Assembly (NCBI RefSeq): GCF_042139015.1
Contig: NZ_JBHIKY010000014.1
Location: forward strand, 1 to 64,000
Direction: 5' to 3'
DNA length: 64,000 nucleotides
DNA from: JBHIKY01 sp042139015
Lineage (GTDB): Bacteria > Bacillota > Bacilli > Bacillales > Marinococcaceae
Shown: positions 31,613-41,173 of the stretch, piece after piece
Layout of the letters: the number at the start of each line of letters is the position of its first letter
How positions within the stretch are numbered: position 1 is the stretch's first letter
The notes under the pieces: generated by a model
What the model was told of the DNA's origin: nothing
The model's database searches: none
What the model saw: the letters and a program-made list of their open reading frames with translations, nothing else
Made by a program: the position numbers and the translations under genes

Positions 31613-33286
31613 TCACAGTCCAGCAGGAGCTGCCGTTATTTGGCCGGATTCAGGCAGCTGCTCTGCTGCTTTTTCCGGCACTTCCACAGTGGCTTCCTTT
31701 AATATTTCCTCGAGTCGGGAAGCAGGCTGAATCACTGCATCTTTAACCTTTCTAAATGACTGCTGGTCATTGTCACGGGGAATAAATATGTGGGTGGCTC
31801 CGGCTTTAATGGCCGCTTCTATCTTTTCCGGCACGCCTCCAACCGGCTTAATATCCCCGTGCAGCCCCAGCTCTCCGGTCACTGCTGCCTGATAGCGCAC
31901 ATGAACCTTATTGACTGCCGAATAAATAGCCAGTGCGATTGCAGCTCCTGCTGAAGGTCCGTCTACCGGCATACCTCCGGGAAAATTGACGTGCACATCA
32001 TAGTCATAGACAGGAACTCCCATTGCCTTTAATACTGTCATTACATTTTCGACGGAGCTTTTCGCGAGACTTTTTCTTTTAATGGAATGGGCGGCGCTGC
32101 CGTGCTGTTCTTCTTCCACTATCCCTGTGACAGTCGTTGTACATACCCCGGAAGCTGGTCTCGCTGTTGCTTCTATTTCAAGAAGCATGCCGCGGCCGTC
32201 CCCCGTGACAGCAAGGCCGTTTACCACGCCGATTTTATATGAACGATCGACTTTCTTTTCCGGCCGCTGTGATAAGCGGCTTACCTTGACCACCCATTCT
32301 ATGTCTGCTTCATTGATCAGCTTGCGTGCATCAGCCCGTGCAATCCCTGCAGCCGTCTGGATAATATTGACCGCCTCTCTGCCATTTGAAGCAAACGAAG
32401 ATAATAACTCTGCGGCTTTTTCCTCAATCTTTATGCCGCTTTTCTCGGCAGCCTCCTCCGCAATCTTTTGAATTTCCCCTGGATCAAGACTTCGAAAAAA
32501 AACTTCCATGCAGCGCGATCGCAGGGCAGCCGGAAGCTCTTCTGGACTTCGCGTCGTAGCACCGACAAGACGAAAGTCCGCTGGAAGACCGCGTTGAAAT
32601 ACTTCATGAATATATCTTGGAATATTTTTATTTTCACTGTTATAATACGCACTCTCCAGAAAAACACTACGATCCTCGAGCACCTTTAACAGCTTATTAT
32701 GCTGAATGGAGTGAAGCTCTCCAATTTCGTCGATAAACAGCATGCCTCCATGAGCTTTCGTGACCGCTCCGTGCTTTGGCTGAGGAATGCCTGCCTGGCC
32801 CATCGCTCCGGCGCCCTGATAGATCGGATCATGTACCGAACCTATAAGCGGATCCGCAATTCCACGTTCATCAAACCGGGCAGTCGCGCCGTCCAATTCT
32901 ACAAACTTTGCTTCTTTTTTAAATGGGGAATCAGCATGCGTTTTCGCTTCTTCAAGGACGAGTCTTGCGGCGGCTGTCTTCCCCACGCCGGGAGGGCCAT
33001 AGACGATTACGTGCTGCGGATTGGCACCGCAGATCGCTGCTTTTAAGGCTTTAATTCCTTCCTCCTGTCCGATTACCTCTTCAAGCCTTGCCGGCCGCAT
33101 CTTTTCAGATAAAGGCTCGGATAAAGAAATCGATCGCAGCTTTCTTAATTCCTCCATTTCTTTTTTGGATTCTTTGTCTATAGATACCTTCTGGGTTTGT
33201 TGTCTTTTTAATAAATTCCAAAAATAAAGTCCTATAATGACCCCGAAAAATAATTGAATTACAAGGGCTGCTGTTGTGAAATTCAA
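31613..33286 (-). CDS. lonB: Membrane-anchored Lon-like protease LonB
   Basis: LonB is the forespore-associated Lon homologue of bacilli. The 557-residue product starts with a membrane anchor (ALVIQLFFGVIIGLYFW, residues 6-22), then an AAA+ domain (VIVYGPPGVGKTAAARL, about 95; GGMLFIDEIGEL) and a C-terminal protease domain with PVDGPSAGAAIALAI and the Lys region GGVPEKIEAAIKAG. I chose the TTG at 33286 because AAAGGAGG lies nine bases upstream and the protein then matches the family start; the longer frame to 33457 is unsupported. A forespore-type promoter match is upstream. Confidence 0.92.
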   Translation of the reverse strand: MNFTTAALVIQLFFGVIIGLYFWNLLKRQQTQKVSIDKESKKEMEELRKLRSISLSEPLSEKMRPARLEEVIGQEEGIKALKAAICGANPQHVIVYGPPGVGKTAAARLVLEEAKTHADSPFKKEAKFVELDGATARFDERGIADPLIGSVHDPIYQGAGAMGQAGIPQPKHGAVTKAHGGMLFIDEIGELHSIQHNKLLKVLEDRSVFLESAYYNSENKNIPRYIHEVFQRGLPADFRLVGATTRSPEELPAALRSRCMEVFFRSLDPGEIQKIAEEAAEKSGIKIEEKAAELLSSFASNGREAVNIIQTAAGIARADARKLINEADIEWVVKVSRLSQRPEKKVDRSYKIGVVNGLAVTGDGRGMLLEIEATARPASGVCTTTVTGIVEEEQHGSAAHSIKRKSLAKSSVENVMTVLKAMGVPVYDYDVHVNFPGGMPVDGPSAGAAIALAIYSAVNKVHVRYQAAVTGELGLHGDIKPVGGVPEKIEAAIKAGATHIFIPRDNDQQSFRKVKDAVIQPASRLEEILKEATVEVPEKAAEQLPESGQITAAPAGL

Positions 33287-33315
33287 GCTGCCTCTCCTCC
33301 TTTCATTTCTGTCGT

Positions 33316-33346
33316 TAGTATGGATAAATGGAGAGGGTTTCATGCA
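33316..33346 (-). promoter_or_regulatory. Forespore (sigma-G/F-type) promoter match for lonB
   Basis: On the minus strand TGCATG (33346-33341) and CATACTA (33322-33316) are 18 bases apart, matching the sigma-G pattern of about TGMATR-N17/18-CATACTA. B. subtilis lonB is expressed in the forespore. Confidence 0.55.
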
Positions 33347-33408
33347 ATGACAATTGCTTCTTTGGGAGTTAACTTGCAAGGCTGTGGCTTCCAATTTTAT
33401 GAAAAATA

Positions 33409-33560
33409 TTTCCACCGGAGCTGAGCTCGTTTCCCCTTTTGAGGAGAGCGTTTCCACCGCCGTTGAGCTAGTTTCCCGCTTCCGGGCTCCTTATCCACGG
33501 GACGGATCACGTTTCCCGCTCCAGCGCTTCTTTTCCACCGATGCGGAACGAGTTCACGCG
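33409..33560. repeat. Degenerate 21-bp tandem repeat array, second locus
   Basis: Seven units can be laid out, alternating TTTCCACCG-type and TTTCCC-type starts: for example TTTCCACCGCCGTTGAGCTAG and TTTCCCGCTTCCGGGCTCCTT. It is the same family as 13097-13357, in the opposite orientation. It lies between the clpX terminator and the lonB promoter. Confidence 0.7.
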
Positions 33561-33593
33561 CAAACCTTTTTTTCCATTCTTTTTGAATGTAAA

Positions 33594-33628
33594 AAAACCC
33601 ACGCTCCGCTGCGGAGCGTGGGTTTTTA
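33594..33628. terminator. Strong terminator downstream of clpX
   Basis: CCCACGCTCCGC and GCGGAGCGTGGG form a perfect stem with a two-base loop. An A tract on one side and a T tract on the other let it act in both directions, ending clpX on the minus strand. Confidence 0.88.
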
Positions 33629-33641
33629 TTTATAAGGATGG

Positions 33642-34916
33642 TTACGCACTTTCCTTTGGTACATCCTGCTTCAAGCTTACTTCTTCTCCGTCTTTCGTTT
33701 TTAAAATTGGAGAAACTCCTTCTGTCACACATTCAGCGGTAATCTTGCACGAAGAGATCTCCTCTTTGGATGGAAGATCATACATGACGTCAAGCATAAT
33801 ACCTTCAATGATCGAGCGGAGTCCACGTGCGCCAGTCTTTCGTTCAATGGCTTTTCGGGAAATTTCACGAAGCGCGTCATTTGTAAATTCAAGTTCCACG
33901 TCGTCAATTTCGAGCAGCTTCTGGTACTGCTTGACGAGCGCGTTTTTAGGCTGTGTCAAAATTTCGACCAGTGCATCCTCATCAAGCTGAGACAAGCTCG
34001 AAATTACAGGCAGACGGCCGATGAATTCCGGGATTAAACCATAGCGGAGTAAATCTTCCGGAAGAATCTTGCTCATGTATTCATCTTTATCCATTTCTGC
34101 TTTTTCCGTTTCCGCACCAAAGCCGATAACTTTTTTGCCGAGGCGCTGCTTCACAATCTGTTCGATACCATCAAATGCACCACCGCAGATAAAGAGCACA
34201 TTACTTGTATCAATCTGAATGAACTCCTGATGCGGATGCTTGCGGCCTCCCTGTGGAGGGACACTTGCAGTAGTGCCCTCTAGAATTTTCAAGAGAGCCT
34301 GCTGCACGCCTTCCCCTGATACATCACGGGTAATGGACGGGTTCTCAGACTTTCTGGCAACTTTGTCGATTTCATCGATGTAGATGATGCCTTTTTCCGC
34401 TTTCTCCACATCGTAGTCTGCTGCCTGAATCAGTTTCAAGAGGATATTTTCAACATCCTCCCCGACGTAGCCGGCTTCTGTAAGCGAAGTCGCATCTGCA
34501 ATCGCAAAAGGAACATTCAGAATGCGGGCAAGCGTCTGAGCAAGCAGTGTTTTACCGCTCCCGGTCGGTCCGATCAGGCTGATATTACTTTTCGAGAGCT
34601 CAACATCTTCTGATTTACTGGAGGAATTAATCCGCTTGTAATGATTATATACAGCGACGGAAAGTGACTTCTTCGCTCTTTCCTGGCCGATAACATAATC
34701 ATCAAGAATATTGTTGATCTCGGATGGCTTTGGAATTTCTTCAAATTCCACTTCCTCTTCCGTTCCCAGCTCTTCTTCTACAATTTCTGTACACAGTTCA
34801 ATACACTCATCACATATATAGACACCAGGTCCTGCAACAAGCTTCCGGACTTGATCCTGTGTTTTTCCACAAAAAGAACACTTCAGCTGTCCTTTTTCTT
34901 CATTGAATTTAAACAT
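33642..34916 (-). CDS. clpX: ATP-dependent Clp protease ATP-binding subunit ClpX
   Basis: ClpX unfolds substrates and feeds them to ClpP. The 424-residue protein has the N-terminal four-cysteine zinc domain (CSFCGKTQ and CDECIELC), Walker A LIGPTGSGKTLLAQTLA (about 116-132), Walker B GIIYIDEIDKVA, the ISREDVSGEG-like region (SITRDVSGEGVQQALL) and sensor 2 (ERKTGARGLRSI). The ATG at 34916 follows GGGGTGA by five bases; the frame runs three codons further. It lies downstream of tig with a long gap, as in B. subtilis. Confidence 0.97.
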   Translation of the reverse strand: MFKFNEEKGQLKCSFCGKTQDQVRKLVAGPGVYICDECIELCTEIVEEELGTEEEVEFEEIPKPSEINNILDDYVIGQERAKKSLSVAVYNHYKRINSSSKSEDVELSKSNISLIGPTGSGKTLLAQTLARILNVPFAIADATSLTEAGYVGEDVENILLKLIQAADYDVEKAEKGIIYIDEIDKVARKSENPSITRDVSGEGVQQALLKILEGTTASVPPQGGRKHPHQEFIQIDTSNVLFICGGAFDGIEQIVKQRLGKKVIGFGAETEKAEMDKDEYMSKILPEDLLRYGLIPEFIGRLPVISSLSQLDEDALVEILTQPKNALVKQYQKLLEIDDVELEFTNDALREISRKAIERKTGARGLRSIIEGIMLDVMYDLPSKEEISSCKITAECVTEGVSPILKTKDGEEVSLKQDVPKESA

Positions 34917-35375
34917 GCTCTTCACCCCTTACATATATATTGTACACGAACGTTTCCTGCCGAGTACATGGATACGGCTTCTGCCTTCCCCATCGATTGT
35001 TAGCTAGTGTGTACATTGGAATGACAACGCCTTTCCTACTACCTTTTAGTTCCGTGGTTACATTATTGTATGTTACTGACCACGGTTATAATGATTTGCA
35101 TTGTACCACATTTAGGAACGAAAGGTTAAGTAATCCGATGCTGGCAAAAACAATTCCCATACAATATACATTTTCCTTCATTTTGCAGCACATGATTATC
35201 ATAACTTCTGTTTCCTACTATACCCTTTTTGACTAAGTTATAAAAGAAGATTCCCTTTTATTTTATATTCCATACTACCTGGCAAATTCCTTTTTTTCAA
35301 AGGAAAATCCGATTATCTTCTATTTAGGCAAATAGAAAAAGGACCGTCAAGGACAGTCCTTTTTCAACCAGACTC
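34917..35375. other. Intergenic region between clpX and tig
   Basis: No gene is supportable in this 459-bp AT-rich gap. It includes an imperfect hairpin (CCGTGGT at about 35052, ACCACGG at about 35079) and the trigger factor terminator at about 35339-35365. The clpX promoter must be here, but I could not fix it with confidence. Confidence 0.6.
35337..35366 (-). terminator. Terminator of tig
   Basis: AAAAGGAC and GTCCTTTT can pair around an inner CTGTCC/GGAC alternative on the minus strand, with a T-rich trail (GTCCTTTTTC). It lies just downstream of the tig stop codon. Confidence 0.7.
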
Positions 35376-36704
35376 TTACTCTTCAGCTGCGGTCTCTTCT
35401 TCTTGTTTTTTCTCAACTGTCTTACTATTTTCAACAAGAAAATCGATCGCTTTTTGGATGCGGAGATCATCCTTTAATGCGTTTTCTCCACCTTGCATAG
35501 CGAGAAGATTTTTAATCTCGTCCTTGGAACGCTTGTACATGTCAGCCATTTTTTCAAGCTCTTTGTCAACATCCTCATCAGACGCTTCTAATTCCTCAGC
35601 GATTGCAACAGCTTCTAGAGTCAGGTTCATTTTTACGCGTTTTTCAGCTTCTACCTTGAATTGTTCCTTCATGCCCTCTTCATCCGTGCCGGCAACCTGG
35701 TAGTACATCTCCATATCCATGCCCTGTGCCTGCAGGCGCTGGCTGAATTCCTGCATCATCCGGTCAGTTTCTGTTGCAATCATTGCTTCTGGAATGTCTA
35801 CTTCCGCGTTTTCAGAAGCTTTTTCTACAACAGTATCGCGTTCGTGGTGCTCCTTGGCATGGTCTTTATCATGCTTAAGCTTGTCTTCAAGCTTCTGCTT
35901 GAGCTCCTCAAGGGTTTCTACTTCCTGCTCGGTATCTTTAGCGAATTCATCGTCGAGCTCAGGCAGCTCTTTTCTCTTCACATCGTGGATCTTTGTCTTG
36001 AAAACTGCTTCTTTTCCAGCCAGATCCTCGGCATGGTAATCTTCGGGAAACGTAACGTTTACTTCTTTTTCTTCCCCGGCTTTCGCTCCGGTAAGCTGCT
36101 CTTCAAACCCTGGAATAAACTGGCCGGAGCCGATTTCCAAGGAATAGTTTTCAGATGATCCGCCTTCAAATGCTTCTCCGTCCACGAAGCCTTCGAAATC
36201 AAACACAACTGTATCTCCGTTCTGAATCTCCTCATCTTCAACGACGACAAGCTCAGCCTGCTTTTCCTGGAGCTGCTTTAATTCTTCCTCAACATCCTCA
36301 CTGGAGACAGAGGTATCAAACTCTTCTACTTCAAGACCTTTGTATTCTCCAAGTTTCACTTCAGGCTTGACGATTACTGTAGCTGTAAATTTAAGATTTT
36401 TCCCTTTTTCGACCTCTTCGATATCAATATCGGGACGATCGACCGGTTCAATTCCCGTTTCCTCCACTGCTTCTGAATAAGCCTGCGGCAGGATGATGTC
36501 GAGCGCGTCCTGATAGAGAGATTCTACACCGAAACGCTGTTCAAAAATCTGGCGCGGTACTTTTCCTTTACGAAATCCAGGCACGTTCACTTTTCCTTTT
36601 ACTTTTTGAAAGGCTTGGTCCAGAGCTTCCTTAAAACGGTCCGCTTCTACATCTACTGTCAGGACCCCCTGGTTTCCTTCTTGCTTTTCCCAATTGGCGT
36701 TCAT
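35376..36704 (-). CDS. tig: Trigger factor (ribosome-associated chaperone/PPIase)
   Basis: Trigger factor binds at the ribosomal exit tunnel and assists nascent chains. The 442-residue product has the ribosome-binding domain with the signature PGFRKGKVPRQIFEQRFG (about 42-59), the FKBP-type PPIase domain (about 155-245, GDTVVFDFEGFVDGEAFEGG) and the helical C-terminal chaperone domain. Its tail is Glu-rich. A clear sigma-A promoter is present at 36756-36783. Confidence 0.96.
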   Translation of the reverse strand: MNANWEKQEGNQGVLTVDVEADRFKEALDQAFQKVKGKVNVPGFRKGKVPRQIFEQRFGVESLYQDALDIILPQAYSEAVEETGIEPVDRPDIDIEEVEKGKNLKFTATVIVKPEVKLGEYKGLEVEEFDTSVSSEDVEEELKQLQEKQAELVVVEDEEIQNGDTVVFDFEGFVDGEAFEGGSSENYSLEIGSGQFIPGFEEQLTGAKAGEEKEVNVTFPEDYHAEDLAGKEAVFKTKIHDVKRKELPELDDEFAKDTEQEVETLEELKQKLEDKLKHDKDHAKEHHERDTVVEKASENAEVDIPEAMIATETDRMMQEFSQRLQAQGMDMEMYYQVAGTDEEGMKEQFKVEAEKRVKMNLTLEAVAIAEELEASDEDVDKELEKMADMYKRSKDEIKNLLAMQGGENALKDDLRIQKAIDFLVENSKTVEKKQEEETAAEE

Positions 36705-36755
36705 TTATCTTTCCCTCCAAGATTCATAGGTTATATCCGTTTTGACAACCACTAC

Positions 36756-36783
36756 ATTATAACATACCATGTACTCATTTCAA
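36756..36783 (-). promoter_or_regulatory. Sigma-A promoter of tig
   Basis: TTGAAA (36783-36778) and TATAAT (36761-36756) lie 16 bases apart on the minus strand, about 52 bp before the tig start. Confidence 0.7.
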
Positions 36784-36836
36784 TTAAAAATGAGGATTTT
36801 CAGCCTATTGCAGGCACAAGGACATAGATCGGGCGA

Positions 36837-37862
36837 TTATAATTCTTCAAAATACTTCTGCATATCATTAAATTCCCTGCTCGTTTTTTCAAAACTCTGC
36901 TTAGAAACTTCGTATTGCTCTATTATAATACTTTCGTCTGCATCCTGGCCTAAATGAAGTGCTGCCTCATGATGCAGTACTGCTGCGAGATCTTCCATCT
37001 CCATCGCCGGAGGAAACGGATAGTAAAACAATAATAACTGCCGCAGTAAATGGGTAGCTGTCTCCCACAACGGTGGATTGTTCTGCTCAAGTGTTTCGGT
37101 AAGCAATGCGAAAGCTTCTATGTAAAACGTACTTTCTTCAATAGAAGGAAGAGAGACCGGAGAGAATTCCCCTTTACGGTTTAATTTTTCAATCCAAACG
37201 TTCTCATCGGTCTCCCAGTCTTTTAATAAAAATAGCAGAAAACTTTTCATGAGAGGGGACACATCCGGAGACGACAGCTGACGCCGGATGACAGGCAGTA
37301 CATGGGAAGGACCTGCATCACGCAGCTCCTGGAGCACCGCCATTTTCACCTGGGGATTCTTTGATGACAGCTTTTCTTCCCACTCATTAGAGGTCACCGC
37401 ATTTATCTCTGCAGGCTGCTCCGTATAACCAGAATTGTCAGCCACTGTATCACTCATGCTTCTGGATACCTGCAGGAGCTCCTGCATCTGCTGGTGAATA
37501 TGGACTGGAAACGACTCTTCTGCCTGCACCGTTTCTAAAATATGTACCACTTCATCGTACTCCCCGAGCTGTGCGAGAATCGATACATACACTTGAAGAA
37601 CTTCAAAATAATCACCGACTGCTTTATTCATCAGTCCTTCAGCCCACTTCTTGCCTTCATGCAGCCGGCCTGTTTCTGCATAGGCTAACAGCAGTCCGTA
37701 GGAAGCTCCTTCGTTATCTTCCGAATGAGCGAGAGCCTCCTGAAAAAGCTGGAGTGATTTTTCCTTATCTCCCTCTTTCAATTCTTGTAGTCCTTCATTC
37801 ACTAATCGATCAGCTGATCCGGGAAAAAGGACGATTTTATTATGCGGCTTGTCAGCTGCCAT
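36837..37862 (-). CDS. ysoA: YsoA-like TPR/HEAT-type repeat protein
   Basis: The 341-residue soluble protein has N-terminal TPR-like helices (about 20-115; LQELKEGDKEKSLQLFQEAL, AYAETGRLHEGKKWAEGLMN, AQLGEYDEVVHILETV) and a helical, HEAT-like middle (NPQVKMAVLQELRDAGPSHV). It stands where ysoA lies in B. subtilis, between tig and leuD. Such repeats mediate protein contacts; no substrate is known to me. The ATG at 37862 follows GGAGG by seven bases. Confidence 0.75.
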   Translation of the reverse strand: MAADKPHNKIVLFPGSADRLVNEGLQELKEGDKEKSLQLFQEALAHSEDNEGASYGLLLAYAETGRLHEGKKWAEGLMNKAVGDYFEVLQVYVSILAQLGEYDEVVHILETVQAEESFPVHIHQQMQELLQVSRSMSDTVADNSGYTEQPAEINAVTSNEWEEKLSSKNPQVKMAVLQELRDAGPSHVLPVIRRQLSSPDVSPLMKSFLLFLLKDWETDENVWIEKLNRKGEFSPVSLPSIEESTFYIEAFALLTETLEQNNPPLWETATHLLRQLLLFYYPFPPAMEMEDLAAVLHHEAALHLGQDADESIIIEQYEVSKQSFEKTSREFNDMQKYFEEL

Positions 37863-37887
37863 CGGAACTCCTCCATTTGCAAACAAC

Positions 37888-37925
37888 GGAAGAAAAAAGA
37901 AGACGACCCGGGACAGGCCGCCTCC
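37888..37925 (-). terminator. Terminator of the ilv-leu operon
   Basis: On the minus strand GGAGGCGGCC pairs with GGTCGTCTTC, using several G-U pairs, then TTTTTT. It follows the leuD stop closely. Confidence 0.65.
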
Positions 37926-37929
37926 TCCT

Positions 37930-38517
37930 TTACTTACTCATTTGTTTTTCATATTCAGTGATTTTATCCTCAAGCTGTAAGGTCAGACCGATTTCGTCAA
38001 GACCATTGATGAGCATATCCTTCCAATACGGATCGATTTCAAAGGAAGCGTTAAAGTCATCACCGTCAGAAATAGTCTGGTTTTTCAGGTCCACGGTAAT
38101 CTCGTATACCTTATCTTTTCCATTTTCCATCAATTTATAAACCTGGTTCTCATTAAGTTTTATCGGCAAAATTCCGTTTTTAAAGCAGTTGTTATAAAAA
38201 ATATCCGCAAAGCTCGGTGCGATGACAACGCGGAAGCCGTAATCCTGCAGGGCCCATGGAGCATGCTCACGGGAAGAACCACAGCCGAAGTTATGGTCAG
38301 CCACCAGGATGGAAGCTCCCTCTGCCGGTGATTGATTCAGCTCAAATTCAGGGTTTTCACTGCCATCCGCATTAAAACGCCAGTCAAAAAATAAAAATTG
38401 TCCGAAGCCGGTCCGCTCGACTCTTTTTAAAAATTGCTTCGGTATAATCTGGTCTGTGTCGACATTGACACGCCCAAGAATACCTGTATTACCTTTATGA
38501 ACAACAATAGGTTCCAT
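37930..38517 (-). CDS. leuD: 3-isopropylmalate dehydratase small subunit
   Basis: LeuD forms, with LeuC, the isomerase that converts 2-isopropylmalate to 3-isopropylmalate. The 195-residue protein has the swivel-domain motif GCGSSREHAPWAL (about 78-90) and VNVDTDQIIPKQFL near the start. ATG 38517 gives the family-typical MEPIVVHKG start, though its ribosome-binding site (AAGGGGAA) is only moderate. It is the last gene of the operon. Confidence 0.95.
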   Translation of the reverse strand: MEPIVVHKGNTGILGRVNVDTDQIIPKQFLKRVERTGFGQFLFFDWRFNADGSENPEFELNQSPAEGASILVADHNFGCGSSREHAPWALQDYGFRVVIAPSFADIFYNNCFKNGILPIKLNENQVYKLMENGKDKVYEITVDLKNQTISDGDDFNASFEIDPYWKDMLINGLDEIGLTLQLEDKITEYEKQMSK

Positions 38518-38598
38518 ACATCTTCCCCTTCTTCCTCTTATTGAAATACGGCCGCTGCGATGTTCAAGTGCCATGCAGCGGCTGTATATAAGCGGCTG

Positions 38599-40014
38599 TT
38601 ATTGAACCGCCGCTTCCTTCAAATCACGAATATCGACGAACCGTCCGTGTACGGCCGCAGCCGCTGCCATCGCCGGGCTGACAAGGTGAGTTCTTGCTCC
38701 TTTTCCCTGTCGTCCTTCAAAGTTCCGATTCGAGGTAGAGGCACAGCGTTCCCCTTCCGGAACGAAATCTGGATTCATGCTGAGACACATGCTGCAGCCT
38801 GCTTCACGCCAGTCAAAGCCAGCTTCTTTAAATATTTTATCAATGCCTTCTTTTTCTGCAGCTTTTTTCACCTGCTGAGAGCCTGGGACGACCATGGCAC
38901 GGACGCCTTCTTTTACTTTGCGGCCTTTCGCCACTTGGGAAGCAGCTCGCAGGTCGCTTAAGCGGGCATTCGTACAGGAACCGATAAACACATGCTGAAT
39001 TTCAATATCGGTAATCTTGGTACCTGGTTTTAAATCCATATATTCGAGAGATTGTTCAATGGCTCTGCGGCCAGCCGGCGAATCAGCTTCATCCGGATGT
39101 GGGACTGTGCCGTGAACTCCAACACCCTGCGATGGGTTGGTCCCCCATGTCACCATTGGTATAATTTCATCTGCATGAATTTCTACAACCGCGTCGTATT
39201 CTGCACCAGGATCTGTAGCCAGTGCTTTCCATTCTTCAACTTTCTTGTGATACGCTTCACCGGAAGGCACTTTTTCTTTTCCTTCCAGATAATCAAAGGT
39301 AACTTGATCGGGACTGATTAATCCGGCTCTGGCTCCTGCTTCAATGGACATGTTGCAGATTGTCATTCTCTCATCCATTGTCAGGCCGCGGATCGCTTCC
39401 CCAGTATATTCAAGGACATGGCCAGTGCCAAAGTCGACCCCGTATTTAGAAATGATAGCGAGAATAATATCCTTTGCTGTCGCTCCTGGAGCAAGTCGTC
39501 CGTTGACACGGACCTCCATCGTTTTCGGCTTGGACTGCCAGATTGTCTGGGTGGCGAGAACGTGTTCAACCTCACTTGTTCCAATACCAAACGCGAGCGC
39601 TCCGAAAGCACCATGCGTTGACGTATGACTGTCACCGCACACAATGGTTTTACCGGGCTGAGTAAGTCCAAGCTCCGGTCCGATAATATGAACGATTCCG
39701 TTATCCGGGCTGTTCAAATCAGCAATTTCAATTCCAAATTCTTTACAGTTGTTTGAGAGTGTTTCCATTTGTTTTTTTGCTACCGCATCGGTGATAGACA
39801 TTCTGTTTTCAGTTGGAACATTGTGATCCATCGTAGCAAATGTCAGATCAGGACGTCTCACCTTTCTTCCGGCAAGCCGAAGTCCTTCGAATGCCTGCGG
39901 AGATGTTACTTCATGGACCAGCTGCAGATCAACAAACATTAAATCCGGTTTGTTGTCTTCAGACATCACGGTATGGTTATCCCAGATCTTCTCCACTATT
40001 GTTTTTGGTTTCAT
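38599..40014 (-). CDS. leuC: 3-isopropylmalate dehydratase large subunit
   Basis: LeuC carries the [4Fe-4S] cluster of isopropylmalate isomerase. The 471-residue protein has aconitase signatures including IVCGDSHTSTHGAFGALAFG (about 131-150) and the cluster cysteines in FIGSCTNARLSDL (about 345) and AGCSMCLSMNPD (about 405-416). AGGGGAA stands seven bases upstream of the ATG. It sits between leuB and leuD in the usual order. Confidence 0.96.
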   Translation of the reverse strand: MKPKTIVEKIWDNHTVMSEDNKPDLMFVDLQLVHEVTSPQAFEGLRLAGRKVRRPDLTFATMDHNVPTENRMSITDAVAKKQMETLSNNCKEFGIEIADLNSPDNGIVHIIGPELGLTQPGKTIVCGDSHTSTHGAFGALAFGIGTSEVEHVLATQTIWQSKPKTMEVRVNGRLAPGATAKDIILAIISKYGVDFGTGHVLEYTGEAIRGLTMDERMTICNMSIEAGARAGLISPDQVTFDYLEGKEKVPSGEAYHKKVEEWKALATDPGAEYDAVVEIHADEIIPMVTWGTNPSQGVGVHGTVPHPDEADSPAGRRAIEQSLEYMDLKPGTKITDIEIQHVFIGSCTNARLSDLRAASQVAKGRKVKEGVRAMVVPGSQQVKKAAEKEGIDKIFKEAGFDWREAGCSMCLSMNPDFVPEGERCASTSNRNFEGRQGKGARTHLVSPAMAAAAAVHGRFVDIRDLKEAAVQ

Positions 40015-40067
40015 GGTTGTTTCCCCTCACTTTATTAAGCTATTCCCATTCTCTTTGCCTGCAGGGA

Positions 40068-41141
40068 TTATTTCAGGGCTTCGAGCACCTTATCAGTCAT
40101 TTCATTCGTTGATAGAATTTTTTCCCCATCTTTCGCAATATCCCCAGTGCGGTGGCCGTTCGTTAATACGCTTGATATGGCCGTATCAATTGACGCCGCT
40201 TCATTATGCATTCCAAAGGAATATTTCAGCATCATCGCGGCTGAAGCCATTGTTGCAAGCGGATTCGCCTTACCTTCGCCGGCAATATCCGGTGCGGAAC
40301 CGTGGACTGGCTCATAAAGTCCCGGCGCTTCGCTGCCGATACTTGCCGATGGCAGCATGCCAAGCGATCCTGTCAGCATGGATGCTTCATCGCTTAGAAT
40401 ATCTCCGAACATATTTTCAGTAACCACCACGTCAAATTGTTTCGGATCGCGGATGAGCTGCATTGCCGCATTGTCCACCAGCATATGCTCAAGCTCCACT
40501 TCAGGATAATCCTTGGCTACTTCAATTGCTGTTTCTCTCCACAGACGGCTTGACTCCAGCACGTTTGCCTTATCAACTGACGTCAGTTTTTTGCGGCGCA
40601 CCTTAGCGAGCTCAAAACCCTGCCGGACTATGCGTTCAATTTCCGATTTCTTATATTGCAGCGTGTCTACTGCCGCTTCTTCTCCATCTACCTCCCGGCG
40701 CTCCTGCGGTTCCCCAAAATATAAACCGCCGGTCAACTCCCGGATAATCATTAAATCTACATTATCAACCACTTCTTTTCGAAGTGTAGAAGAATCCGTC
40801 ATACTTTCATGACCGGTTACCGGACGGAGATTAGCAAAAAGATTAAGAGCTTTCCGAATACCGAGGAGTCCTTTTTCCGGACGTTTATTCCCCGGCAGGT
40901 TATCCCATTTCGGTCCACCCACTGCCCCTAGCAGCACCCCATCGCTGCTTCGGCACGTATCAACCGTTTCCTGCGGGAGGGGATTGTCATGCTTATCGAT
41001 GGCTGTTCCACCAATGTCAGCAAATTTGTACTCGAATTGATGATCGTAAAGTGAAGCTACTTTATCTAATACTTTGATGGTTGCTTCAACCACTTCTGCT
41101 CCGATGCCGTCACCAGGCAGAACAGTTATCTTTTTATTCAT
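40068..41141 (-). CDS. leuB: 3-isopropylmalate dehydrogenase
   Basis: LeuB oxidises and decarboxylates 3-isopropylmalate to 2-ketoisocaproate using NAD+. The 357-residue enzyme has ITVLPGDGIGAEVVEA at the N-terminus, the substrate arginines in NLFANLRPV and RELTGGLYFGEP, and the NAD/metal signature VVTENMFGDILSDEASML (about 243-260). AAAGGGAGAG lies seven bases before the ATG. Confidence 0.96.
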   Translation of the reverse strand: MNKKITVLPGDGIGAEVVEATIKVLDKVASLYDHQFEYKFADIGGTAIDKHDNPLPQETVDTCRSSDGVLLGAVGGPKWDNLPGNKRPEKGLLGIRKALNLFANLRPVTGHESMTDSSTLRKEVVDNVDLMIIRELTGGLYFGEPQERREVDGEEAAVDTLQYKKSEIERIVRQGFELAKVRRKKLTSVDKANVLESSRLWRETAIEVAKDYPEVELEHMLVDNAAMQLIRDPKQFDVVVTENMFGDILSDEASMLTGSLGMLPSASIGSEAPGLYEPVHGSAPDIAGEGKANPLATMASAAMMLKYSFGMHNEAASIDTAISSVLTNGHRTGDIAKDGEKILSTNEMTDKVLEALK

Positions 41142-41173
41142 TCCAAGTCTCTCCCTTTTCAGCAGTCCACTTC

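Noticed and set aside
33397..33732. 111-codon minus-strand frame rich in RWKRS
   Set aside because: It spans the second repeat array, the clpX terminator and the clpX 3' end, so it is not a gene.
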